Source: Cytidiella melzeri (taxonomy: Eukaryota > Basidiomycota > Agaricomycetes > Polyporales > Irpicaceae). From it: a DNA stretch of 48,003 nucleotides. The stretch is taken from NCBI GenBank assembly GCA_022592445.1, contig JABYQR010000331.1:1-48003 (forward strand). Direction: 5' to 3'. Every line of letters begins with the position of its first letter. The first letter of the stretch is position 1. Shown piece by piece: positions 9,875-18,983 of the stretch. Under the pieces are notes generated by a model that was not told the origin of the DNA, did not search any database, and was given only the letters and a program-made list of their open reading frames with translations. Made by a program: the position numbers and the translations under genes.

Positions 9875-10549
9875 TTAATGACTAGCGTTAGCAAGGCCGG
9901 CAAGCGGCAAGTACAATTCCTGAAGATTGAATGAAATATTACTTTTTGAGCCAGATTTGTGAGTAAACTTGGTGCTGGTAGCAGCCTGAACAAGTAATTT
10001 TATTGGGAATAGCTTCTTCAACGAGTGGTGTATAGTAACTCGGTGATTTGTCTTCACTGGAGCACACAATTGTTCATGACAGAAGAGGGACTGTGCTGTA
10101 TTGTTTGAAGTGCAACAAGGGTGTGAGTACAGAATTGAAGCAAGTTTGTAGAGTAGAGCATGGAGATGAAGATTGTTTGACATGTCTCTTCTTCTTAATG
10201 GTGTTGAGCTATGTTAAACCTACAACTTGGTAAACTGCAGGAGCAGGATTACAAGTGATTATGTGACTGATAGCAAATTGAATAAATTGTATAGCGTGAA
10301 ATAGTTGATTGCACCTGTGACTTTGTTACCAAAAGCAACTCCAGTAAACAACTGTCTCCCTGGTAAGGATCTTACCAAGCCATCTGGTGATGAATATTGA
10401 CTGTGTAACGGGCATTTGCTAATGGTGACACCTTTGATAGGCAACTTGATCTGGGATGAAGTGACTGTACTACAATTGATAAGTTTAATTCCAGGAAAAG
10501 GAGCCATACATTGATGAAGATAGTCACCAATGGTAGCAAGGGGCTTCAT
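9875..10549 (-). other. Core of the foldback-like element, two open frames of unknown meaning
   Basis: Two minus-strand frames (10549-10259, 96 codons, and 10183-9875, 102 codons) lie in the same phase between the inverted arms and are separated by stops. Intron borders can be imagined but not fixed (for example a CAG acceptor near 10237-10243). The first begins MKPLATIGDYLHQCM and contains GRQLFTGVAFGNK. I recognise no transposase motif in either. They could be remnants of a gene carried by the element or chance frames. Confidence 0.3.
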
Positions 10550-10753
10550 CTATCTTGTCATTAATCTTGTGCAGTGTTTACTGCTAATTCTAGGAAATTA
10601 CTCGCTTCCCTGTTGATGTCTGCACTGCCTCACCCCCATTGGAGCTGCCACAGGCTGTGTTCTGATTGTAACTCCTGCTTATGGAGCAACTGGTGGTTGT
10701 GAAACTGTATGGAAGAATCAAAGGCAGTGCTTTATGCTGCTGAAACCACATCT

Positions 10754-11841
10754 TGTTGATGTCTGAACTGCTTCAGCCCCATTAGAACTGCCACAGGCTA
10801 TGTTCTGATTTTAATTCCTCCTTAGAGAGAAACTCATGGTTGTGAAACCTTGTGCAACAATCCGGCGCAGTGGTTGTGGCTGATGCAACCATGTCCTGCT
10901 GATGTCTGAGCTGCATCACCCCTATTGGAACCACCACAGATTGTGTTCTGATTGTAACTTCTGCTTAGAGAGTAGTGATTGTGAAACCTTGTGGACCAAT
11001 TGAATGCAGTGCTTGCTGCCAATGCAACTATTCACTGTTGATGTCTGAACTGCTTCACCCCCATTGAATCTGCCACAGCTGTAACTCCTGCTTGGACCTC
11101 AGTGGTTGTGAAGCCCAATTGAATTCAGTGCTGGCTGCTGATTAAATCACATCCAGCTGATATCTGCACCACCTCACCCCCATCAGAGCTGCCACAGACT
11201 GTGTTTTGATTGTAGCTCCTGCTTATAGAGCAACTGGTGGTCTTGTTACTGTATGGAAGAATCAAAGGCAGTGCTTTATGCTGATGCAACCACATCCTGT
11301 TGATGTCTGAACTGCTTCAGCCCCATTAAAACTGCCACAGGCTATGTTCTGATTTTAATTCCTCCTTAGAGAGAAACTCATGGTTGTGAAACCTTGTGCA
11401 ACAATCCGGCGCAGTGGTTGTGGCTGATGCAACCATGTCCTGCTGATGTCTGAGCTGCATCACCCCTATTGGAACCACCACAGATTGTGTTCTGATTGTA
11501 ACTTCTGCTTAGAGAGTAGTGATTGTGAAACCTTGTGGACCAATTGAATGCAGTGCTTGCTGCCAATGCAACTATTCACTGTTGATGTCTGAACTGCTTC
11601 ACCCCCATTGAATCTGCCACAGCTGTAACTCCTGCTTGGACCTCAGTGGTTGTGAAGCCCAATTGAATTCAGTGCTGGCTGCTGATTAAATCACATCCAG
11701 CTGATATCTGCACCACCTCACCCCCATCAGAGCTGCCACAGACTGTGTTTTGATTGTAGCTCCTGCTTATAGAGCAACTGGTGGTCTTGTTACTGTATGG
11801 AAGAATCAAAGGCAGTGCTTTATGCTGATGCAACCACATCC
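10754..11841. repeat. 544-bp higher-order repeat, two nearly identical copies
   Basis: Four monomers of 143, 139, 119 and 143 bp form a 544-bp block at 10754-11297, repeated almost without change at 11298-11841. A third block (11842-12290) is more diverged and incomplete. The order of monomer lengths is the same in both copies, so the whole block was duplicated as a unit, and recently. An open frame of 62 codons (10834-11022 and 11378-11566, minus) is identical in both copies only because of this duplication. Confidence 0.9.
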
Positions 11842-12290
11842 TGTTGATGTCTGAACTGCTTCAGCCCCATTAAAACTGCCACAGGCTATGTTCTGATTTT
11901 AATTCCTCTTTAGAGAGCAACTCATGGTTGTGAAACTTTGTGCAACAATCCAATGCAGTGGTTGCTGCTGATGTGATCATGTCCTGTTGATGTTTGAGCT
12001 GCATCACCCCTATTGGAACTGCCACAGATTGTGTTCTGATTGTAACTTCTGCTTAGAGAGTAGTGATTGTGAAACCTTGTGGACCAATTGAATGCAGTGT
12101 TTGCTGCCAATGCAACCATGTACTGTTGATGTCTGAATTGCCCCACCCCCATTTGAACTGCTACAGTTGTGATTCCTGTATGGAAAGTAGTGGTTGTGAA
12201 ACTTTGTGAACCAAGTGAACGCAGTACTGGCTGCTGATGAAACCACGTCCAGCTGACGTCTGAATTGTCTCACCCCCATATTGCTTCGAC

Positions 12291-12829
12291 GTCAGAACTG
12301 CTGCTGTTGGTATTTTGAATCAGATTCCCACACTTTGGTAGGAAAGTATGTCACATTTGAAACGGCATCAATATGCTGGTGCACACTAGAACAGTCATTC
12401 TTCATTCTTCAGGACTTGTAAAACTTCTGCAGGTTGGGGATCAACAAGGTACAGCCTGCCAGATCTGCTAGCTACAAGCCTAGTGTATTGCCTTATAAAG
12501 TCTGATTGCAGTTTCTTTTGCATTTATCTGGTCAATTTTGGTGCCAGATCAAAACCTCCTTTTCTTGGTTAGTGTGCATTACAATGGCAGTGACTACCAG
12601 TTTCACCCCAAAGACAATGTTTCACACATGTCAAAACATAAAAATCTTCAATCATGATGCAAGATACTGTAACTACAGACATTCTAACCTGCGTATTCTC
12701 TGATGGTTGCATCAGCACTGCACATGGACTACAGGACATAAAGCCTCTGTGGTCTTAAGCTGCCATTATCATACCACAGCTCATACATCAGCACACCTTC
12801 ATTGTCCCAGGTTCATTCGTTGCTCAGTG
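12291..12829. other. Intergenic, nothing recognised
   Basis: Unique-looking AT-rich sequence between the foldback-like arm and a second tandem repeat. Short open frames are present but have no coding features. Confidence 0.45.
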
Positions 12830-13200
12830 CTGGTTGGTCAGTTAGCACTATTTCTACACTTAGGTGATTGTACTGAAATTGTTTTTACAGCTAGCAATCT
12901 CTTTGAACCCTTCCAAATTGCCCTTCAGCAACCTATACTCTTGCCATCTGGTCAGCTTATTGCTTCTGTACTGGCTGTGAGGTACATTGTTGTTGTCTGT
13001 GTAGCACTTTCCTAGGGCTATTGTACTGAAATTTGGTCTTACAGCCAACAATCTGACTGTGCCAATCTCAAATTTCCCTTTGAAACATCACTGTTGCTCT
13101 GTTACTTCAGTGTTGATCAGTCAGTACATTTTTGTCTATGAGAAACTTGCCATAGCTCAATGTACTGAAGTTGCTCTTGCAGCTAGCCATCCCAGCATAT
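12830..13200. repeat. Degenerate tandem repeat, about 140-155 bp unit, three copies
   Basis: The block TGTACTGAAATT...ACAGCTAGCAATC recurs near 12868, 13022 and 13160 with moderate divergence, giving periods of about 154 and 138 bp. It ends about 35 bp upstream of the secreted-protein start codon, so it occupies that gene's probable promoter. The sequence is different from the foldback monomer, although unit length and base composition are similar. Confidence 0.65.
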
Positions 13201-13234
13201 TTTTTTGGGTGACCAATTGACATTTAATACCAGC

Positions 13235-13687
13235 ATGCAAATTTCAACTTTATTTGTTTGGCTTGCCACTATTGTCACCGGCACAGTTTATATCGTTGCT
13301 GTGTCTGCTTCCCCGTACAGCTGCAACCAACCCTGCCATCTAGTTGCTCCCATCAAGCCCAGCAGCTGGGAGAGACGGAGTGAGCCCAGCCATGCAGGAG
13401 TTGATGAGCGTAAAGAGATACAACTGGAAATGGAGAGGGCTTACAAAGCTGCTGAGAATCTTTCAGAGAAAGCAGGGGATGAAAGATCAAAGGCATATGC
13501 TGAATATGGTTCTCCTTTGAGGTATGAAGAAGACAGTGATGCAAAGAGGAAAGCAGAATCCAGGAAAAAGCAAAGACTAAAAAATGCTGAAGCATTACAA
13601 AGAAAGGCAGGCGAAGAGTGGCGAAAGTGGCAGACAGCTAAGAAGAAGCTCAAGGAGCTGGGTGAGAAAGATTTAAGAAAGGTTTAA
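13235..13687 (+). CDS. Small secreted, lysine/glutamate-rich coiled-coil protein (candidate effector)
   Basis: A single-exon frame of 150 codons, ATG at 13235 to TAA at 13685-13687. The N-terminus is a typical secretion signal: MQIS, a hydrophobic stretch (LFVWLATIVTGTVYIVAVSA) and a likely cleavage before SPYSC. Two cysteines follow at once (SCNQPC). From about residue 50 the chain is highly charged, rich in K, E, R and A, with helical periodicity suggesting a coiled coil (ERAYKAAENLSEKAGDE, RKKQRLKNAEALQRKAGEEW). Further upstream in-frame codons exist, but this ATG places the signal sequence properly. It is the only intact single-exon host-type gene in the window and lies between repeats, as many fungal effector-like genes do. 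Family unknown; the effector role is inferred from size, signal and setting. Confidence 0.7.
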   Translation: MQISTLFVWLATIVTGTVYIVAVSASPYSCNQPCHLVAPIKPSSWERRSEPSHAGVDERKEIQLEMERAYKAAENLSEKAGDERSKAYAEYGSPLRYEEDSDAKRKAESRKKQRLKNAEALQRKAGEEWRKWQTAKKKLKELGEKDLRKV

Positions 13688-13934
13688 GAAAACATAGATT
13701 ACAGTGGACTTCTTTTGACCCTTTACCTCTCATAATTCATCATATCCAAAACCTTCCCCAATAAATGTTAAAACTATATATAATATAATATGATATGATA
13801 TGTAGTTACCCAGGCCTTATTACAAGGACGCTTTAGGTAGCAGAGTTCCCACAGTCTTAGTATGGGAATTATGCAGCCGTATATGGAAACTCTAGTAGTA
13901 ACCATCACATTAGCTGAGACGTACAGATATGGGT
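13688..13934. other. AT-rich downstream region of the secreted-protein gene
   Basis: It contains CAATAAATG near 13759 as a polyadenylation-like signal and a run of TATAATATAATATGATATG (about 13775-13803). No coding content is seen. Confidence 0.45.
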
Positions 13935-14330
13935 TGTAGTAATACTATACATATATGTACGCCTGTGTTCTAGTAGCATAGGAAATGACATGGAAAGCAA
14001 GTATGACTCCAGAGGATGCCTAAAGCATACATCTGAGGACAAGTACTAGCATGAGTCATTTACTCATTATGTACGCCTCTGGTACAAGTGCTGATCCTAG
14101 TCATACAATGAGTCATGCACTTAGTAATACAGTAGAATAGCTGAAGTAGACATGTATAGTAGTCGCTTACATAAGTAGATACAGACATGTATATAAGCAG
14201 AGCTGCTGAAGCAGCAAGAATAATAAGACTCATCTTCGAAGCTTAACAGCCTCTACCCCTCGCACACATATTCCACTTTGTTAATAAATCCATCAAGTCA
14301 GTTCCCTGTGCATCACTCACAATTATTACA
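13935..14330 (+). mobile_element. LTR-like sequence F (probably copia-type), 396 bp
   Basis: The sequence begins TGTAGTAAT and ends ATTATTACA, imperfect inverted termini of the TG...CA type. It has a TATA box ATGTATATAAGC near 14189 followed by a plausible start region, and TTAATAAATCC as a possible polyadenylation signal near 14281. The base just beyond begins TCAAGAGCCACTGGC, which could be a primer-binding region. The flanking 5-mers (TGGGT and TCAAG) do not match, so it may be the 5' LTR of a truncated element rather than a solo LTR. Confidence 0.45.
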
Positions 14331-14707
14331 TCAAGAGCCACTGGCTCCAAGGGTTTACAAAGTAGACAGGAAATGTTGCAGTAAAAAGCACATTATGTAA
14401 CATCAAAGTTTGAATGATACCAACTCCTAGCCTGAGTCCAGAGACAACAAGAGGTCTCTATTAAGGTACTCCACAGTGAAGGAATGTGACATTTTTTACC
14501 ATGGCATACCTCTTATGATTGAAATTAGTGGTAGCATGTCTGGCATGTGGCAAGTATGATTTGAACTTATCAACCTGTATCTACCGCTTCACCTATGAAA
14601 CTTGGCAGAAAGATAAAGTGGCGGATTTGATTGTGTCATTATATACTTTCTCTTTTGAGTGGATTGATATGCTATATTCAGTCCAATAATCAGCTTCGTT
14701 CAAAAAC
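14331..14707. other. Unassigned sequence between LTR F and the gag relic
   Basis: No homology to the other elements of the window is visible. It could be leader of the LTR F element or host DNA. The minus-strand open frame starting in the gag relic runs into it and ends near 14593 in unrelated sequence. Confidence 0.4.
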
Positions 14708-15028
14708 ACCTGAACACAAAGACAATTGTCAATGTCTGTAGCTACAATGATCAGGTCTATGAGGGTTATGTGAGGCCCTGCGATGTGAACCAGCTCATCC
14801 TTGATTGTGGTACTCAAGTGTTTGTAGTAGCAATTACGGAGGTTTTGTGTCAAGTAACCTGTCCTGTCCATAATCTCCTGGAATCAAGCCATGTGCTCAG
14901 GAACAGTTTTCCTGCCCTGCCATAACTCCCTGAGCTTGGCTTTAGCATCTACTATTTTATTGACCGGTTTGAATCATGCTTTAAATTCCATTCTGAAGTT
15001 GTTCCAGTTACGGTTGAAAGCTGCCTGA
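14708..15028 (-). pseudogene. Old family A-type gag fragment, downstream part
   Basis: Minus-strand sequence matching the element A gag over about 105 codons, from the equivalent of HQMAFNGDWDDF to ATDIDNRL, with many substitutions. Recognisable segments include MDRTGYLTQNLRNCYYKHLS. It is broken by a stop near 14876 and by divergence. The TSD of the solo LTR B lies at its right end, and the gag continues at 40998 on the far side of the whole nest. This is the oldest retroelement layer visible. Confidence 0.8.
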
Positions 15029-15250
15029 TGACATGGAGACAGTGCTCAACATGACAAACAGGGACACAAAGTGGAAGACAACAACTAGTTGGTGGCAGAC
15101 ATGTAGCACAATGCTCTCACCAGCTATAGACCTTATTCAGATTGCAAGCCCAGTGAAGACCAAGTTAAATTGATACTACCTGCTATGTAGCACAAGAGGG
15201 GTTTGCTCACCTATCCCAGTAAAGATCAAGAGGTCAAGATGGGGCGTAGG
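15029..15250 (-). mobile_element. Left part of a solo LTR B, split by element C1
   Basis: It begins TGACATGGAGACAG and follows the family B LTR to GATGGGGCGTAGG, where element C1 begins. The right part is at 40484-40992. The outer flanks carry the perfect 5-bp duplication CCTGA (15024-15028 and 40993-40997), proving the two parts are one LTR. The C1 target duplication inside it reads GTAGG (15246-15250) and CTAGG (40484-40488), one mismatch. Confidence 0.9.
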
Positions 15251-15934
15251 TGTTACAAACGGTCTTCCCACCCTATTATCTTTCTTCACTTCTTCAATTA
15301 TCCTCATAACTAGTTATCCTTTTTACACTTGCCTTGACAATCCAACTTGTCCTTCCCCCATCATTCCCTGATCCACACTGTCTCCATTCAACATGGACTA
15401 TTATGTCATTGATTGTCTCCCTGTGTCCATTCAAACCTCAGACCTACCTCCAATTGGTTTCCATTGCCTTGGTTCAACCCTTGGCCTTTCTATACCTCCG
15501 TTACCATTCCATTGGGTCCAACCCTGTCTATCCCCTGTTTTGGGTTCAACCCCTTCTCTATTGATTCTTGTCTCATGCCTCACCTTTCTATTGTCCCTTG
15601 TTTCCGCGCCTTGACGGTCTTTTCTCCCATTGTCCTTCCAAAGCAGCTATTGTTCTCTGTGTATTGTTCTTCCTTTCTATTCCTCCGATTTGCTACCACT
15701 GCTTTGGACTGGCTCAAAAGTAGTCAGGTCAACATGTATAAATAGCCGCTAGATATGGGGGCTAGAACCTCAGTCTATCCACTTTGTATCAATATCCCTT
15801 CTATTAAACCATCATCTGTCTGCCACTGTGCTTGACAGCAACCGTGCGGCCTAGACCATCATTTGACCTTGTGTGTAGCTACACCAATGGGTTCTGACTT
15901 GACAACTTGTCCCTTGACAACAGTTGGTCTTAAC
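15251..15934 (+). mobile_element. 5' LTR of gypsy element C1
   Basis: It starts TGTTACAAACGG and ends GTCTTAAC; compared with element C2, five bases (ATTTG) spanning the LTR end and the start of the primer-binding site are lost. It carries ATGTATAAATAGCC near 15733 and CAGTCTATCCAC near 15771, the promoter and mRNA-start motif. It differs from the 3' LTR (39799-40483) at many positions (eight or more in the first 80 bp by eye), so C1 is clearly older than the elements inserted into it. Confidence 0.92.
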
Positions 15935-16079
15935 GATAGACTGTTCTGGGTCTACCCCGTGCACCAAGCAGATCAACTCGATTGGCAATGACTGAGGTCT
16001 TGCTGCAATCCCTTATCATGCTCGCTAGCCTTACCCTGGATGGGAGGCAACAACTAAACACATTAGACATCAGAAGCAT

Positions 16080-17892
16080 ATGACAGTAGGAGCTGAAATG
16101 TCCCTCCCCTGCTACGGAAAGCCACACCTTTTCTACAAGGAGAAACAAGATGTCTATCTTGACTACAACAACAAGTGGGAACATTGCACAGCTAACATTT
16201 GTCCCAATCATGAACTAGCAAGGCAAACAGTAAGACCGCCACACCCAGACTTTGAAGTTGTGGACATTGCCCAAGTTGAGCAACACTTGCAAGAAGCCAG
16301 AAGACGCGACAAGAGACGAGCAGAAGTACAATCTGCTAGTGAAACACCACCACTATTGTTAGAAGAACTTACAATAGCACCAAAGCCAACAATGAGTACC
16401 CCTGAAGAAGCAATACAAACCGAAGGTACTGGGCAAATAGCAGGTACTCAAGCACCAAAGACTGAAAGAGAACAAAGGTCATTTACACCATTCACTACCC
16501 CTGATGACAACAACTCCTCAGTCCCAGACCCACATTGACCCCTCTTTCGACCCTATGATAGGGAAGGTCATGAGAAGAGGAGACAATCAGACCCTTTCAA
16601 CCCTGAGTACCCCTTTGACAGATACTCTGACGCCCCCACCAATGACCGAGCACCACCTGAAAGCGAGTGGGAGAAGCTCAAACTCCGTGATCCCCAAGAC
16701 TTTGACGGCAGGGCCGAGAAGTTTGACGAATGGTGGACCAACATGTTGATGTACATCAGGATGCAGCCCAAGCAATTTGCTCTAGCCATACACAAGATTG
16801 TTTGCATACTCAACTACATGAACGGAGGGACGGCTGGACCATGCAGAGAATTCTGCAATGAAGTGTTGATGTTTGAGAACAATGCAAGAATACAACAATG
16901 ATTTTTCCGTATTGCTGGGCCAGTACGGCGAGAACCGAGATGAAACAGCAGTGATGGTCTGGTACAAGCACAGACTCAAAGGGAACCTGCTTAACACCCT
17001 CCACAATCTCCACCACCAGCCGGAGAACCTCAGATAAATAATGATAGAAGAAGCACTCCGGCTCAAAACAAACCGGCAACTCTTGATGCTCGATCTGGCT
17101 GCTCATAATGGCCATGGCAGGAGTGAGGGGGGGAATCAATTTATTCGAACCCCCTAATCCAACAACAATCTAGCCACTGCAAGAGTTATGAACACAGCAG
17201 ATTGTGAGCATCACTTCACACACAACCTGTGCTTTAGGTGTAATCAGCTTGGTCACAAAGCTAACAACCTCTCCTTCCATCCCGACTATAGACCGAATCC
17301 ACGGGCGCAACCTCAAGTGCAAAACCCGCCGCCTGCACTCCGAGCTGCAACAATGGTTGAAGAAGAAAGATCAAGCACCAACACTATGGAGACGAGAGGG
17401 GAGGAGGCTGGTCAAGAGGACGCCACAGGAGTTATCCGTTGCACGCATGGCAGCGTGGCGGGCAATTCAGACGAGACACTTGGAGCTTTCAAAGAGCTAC
17501 ATCATTGACACAATGGAGGGGGGACCCTGCAAGTTCTGGGGTCTGGCCAAACACAGGAGCAGGGTCTTTATGACCAACCAGGAGGCGGAGTGCATGAGGG
17601 AATGGAGAACCATGGCCTTTGAAGGGCCAGATATGATAGATTGGGCCAACAACTTGTACTGGATAAGCTGGGCAGTGCACAAATGGAAGGATCTGGGGGT
17701 AAGTCAGGAGGAAGTGGAGAGGTGGCTCAACTTAGAGTGGGTAGGGCCGCCCCTCTTCCGGGTCCAAGAATGGCAGGACAGAGTACCAAAACTCGGCCAA
17801 GTTTGGAAATGGTCTATAGGGCTGTAGCGGGGCTACCAGTTGAGGAGAGAGGCCTGTTTTTAGATGAGCTTGAAGAAAGAGAGGGTTGTTAG
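16080..17892 (+). pseudogene. Gag of element C1, degenerate
   Basis: It begins MTVGAEMSLPCYGKP at the ATG at 16080, the start that is GTG in C2. The frame is stopped at 16536-16538 by TGA where C2 has CGA. A deletion near 16850-16875 removes about 45 codons of the conserved capsid region (the C2 stretch GPWAMLKKKQYLMEDF onward). The zinc knuckle reads CFRCNQLGHKANNL and lacks the last cysteine, as in C2. Two more stops interrupt the frame at 17506-17508 and near 17617. The end at 17892 reads GGT TGT TAG, so the T-run used for frameshifting in C2 is lost. It is not functional. Confidence 0.88.
17204..17827 (+). CDS. Open frame overlapping C1 gag in the +1 frame, 207 residues
   Basis: This frame stays open for 624 bp across a region where the gag frame of the same copy has two stops. 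It aligns along its whole length with the 211-codon frame of C2 (43827-44462). Shared segments include KTRRLHSELQ, QEAECMREWRTMAF, GPDMIDWANN and WLNLEWVGPPLFRVQEW; the protein is rich in tryptophan. Differences between the copies fall mostly at third positions of this frame, which points to past selection on it. I recognise no domain. It may be an overprinted gene or a product of frameshifting from gag. C1 itself is decayed, so present expression is doubtful. Confidence 0.5.
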   Translation: MSITSHTTCALGVISLVTKLTTSPSIPTIDRIHGRNLKCKTRRLHSELQQWLKKKDQAPTLWRREGRRLVKRTPQELSVARMAAWRAIQTRHLELSKSYIIDTMEGGPCKFWGLAKHRSRVFMTNQEAECMREWRTMAFEGPDMIDWANNLYWISWAVHKWKDLGVSQEEVERWLNLEWVGPPLFRVQEWQDRVPKLGQVWKWSIGL

Positions 17893-17897
17893 TTTAT

Positions 17898-18179
17898 CCT
17901 ACACCCTCAACGTGTGTCAGGATCAAGGCAAACCGTGTAACGGCTAGTGACCTTTCAATATCATTTGCTGGCAAAATCACACACAATCCTCAATTGTAAC
18001 AAGTGGGAGGCAAACCCGTTACCTAAGCCGTTTGGAGTTCAGAACATTGATGGTACCATCAATGCGGCCGGACATATTACTCATGGCATCTATCTGCCAT
18101 TAGTAGTGGGACAAAGGATCCACTATGAACTATATTACGTAACCAACCTTGGTCGAGACAACATCATCCTAGGAATGAC
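17898..18179 (+). pseudogene. Protease remnant of C1 pol, active site deleted
   Basis: The segment aligns with C2 pol 44533-44879. Between CACACAATC and CTCAATTGTAAC about 75 bp are missing relative to C2, exactly the part that encodes the protease active site (LVDSGATHCFIH in C2). Downstream, NKWEANPLPKPFGVQN, ITHGIYLPLVV and DNIILGM remain. It is interrupted at 18179 by element A and continues at 26052 with TGGCTAAAGAAGCAC. The duplicated target is ATGAC (18175-18179 and 26052-26056). Confidence 0.85.
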
Positions 18180-18965
18180 TGTCGCGGAGCGACTGCTGCT
18201 ATACTGCTAAACCCTAAACAAGGGTGGAGTAGATGATGGTGGAAAAGGAAAGGGATCTCCAACGACGACAACAAGGTCAGAGTCGATGATGAGCAGGCAA
18301 GCAGGCACAGAGGCTGGATACTAGCAGTGCGAATGACAGAGTTAATAAGGTATGATACTAAGTTACATTCAGTAACTCACCTAGCAGTGCGAATGACAGA
18401 GAGGTCAAGATGCAGAGCTGAGGAGGGTAAGGGCTACTATATATACTGTGGCTGGGTGGTCTGTGCACAAGTTCCCACACTAGGGACTGGAGTAACTGTG
18501 GGGCTGGAGTAACAATAGAACAATAAGGAACCAGGGTAACTGTCAAGGACCAGGGTAGCTGTCAAAGACCAGGGTACGTAGATCAATAGAGCTAGAACAA
18601 TAAGACAATAGAACAATAGAAACTGGAACAATAGAACAATAGAAACTGGGGGAATCCCCGGGGAATCCCTAACAATAGACGAAAGACAATAGGACAATAA
18701 GAACTGGGGGAATCCCTGGGGAATCCCTAACAATGGAAGGAGAACAATAGAACAATAGCCTAGGTTGATCTGGAACCGCTCCAGATTGAGTCTAGGGTTT
18801 GGGTCTGGACTATTGATAAATAAGGCAGGATGTCACGTGACCCGGGTTAGGGTTAGGTCTGGTAACACTCTTAGCCGGAAAATAAGCACTCTAGATAGGC
18901 ATCTAAGGCTGTAAACTTGTGACATTTGTTGGAAAAATCCGGTCTCTGTTGGACTATCCATGTCG
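18180..18965 (-). mobile_element. 3' LTR of element A
   Basis: It runs on the plus strand from TGTCGCGGAGCGACTGC to CTATCCATGTCG; the last base is G where the partner LTR has A. It contains TATATATAC on the plus strand near 18440-18450 (the coding-strand TATA) and AGGTCAAGAT just before it at about 18404-18413, the transcription-start motif read from the other strand. The purine tract GGAGGGGGGTAA on the coding strand abuts it at 18966-18977. Confidence 0.93.
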
Positions 18966-18977
18966 TTACCCCCCTCC
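18966..18977 (-). other. Polypurine tract of element A
   Basis: On the coding strand this reads GGAGGGGGGTAA directly before the 3' LTR. It is identical to the tract of element B (30351-30362) and of the family B fragment at the left of the window. Confidence 0.88.
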
Positions 18978-18983
18978 TAAAAT

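Larger units (their letters stand above)
9350..12290. mobile_element. Foldback-like element: long inverted arms of tandem repeats around a 0.7-kb core
   Basis: The left arm (about 9350-9881) is the reverse complement of the right arm (10557-about 12290). The inner ends match closely: GTCATTAATCTTGTGCAGTG begins the right arm at 10557, and its complement ends the left arm near 9881. Both arms are built of tandem units of 119-143 bp carrying TGTTGATGTCTGAACTGC and GCCACAGGCTGTGTTCTGAT. The left arm has about 3.5 units, the right about 12. Inverted arms of sub-repeats are the hallmark of foldback transposons. I found no clean outer target duplication, so an expanded inverted satellite is an alternative. 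Transcription across it would give a long hairpin RNA. Confidence 0.6.

Noticed and set aside
10834..11566. Identical 62-codon minus-strand frames as duplicated genes
   Set aside because: They are chance frames within the 544-bp higher-order repeat.
9350..12290. CRISPR-like direct repeats
   Set aside because: Units of 119-143 bp with no short repeat/spacer structure, in a eukaryotic genome.
13935..14330. LTR F as a proven solo LTR
   Set aside because: Termini and TATA fit, but flanking 5-mers differ; kept only as an LTR-like feature.
14540..14600. Second tRNA-like stretch (TTCAAATC on the minus strand)
   Set aside because: The T stem does not pair and no anticodon arm can be drawn.
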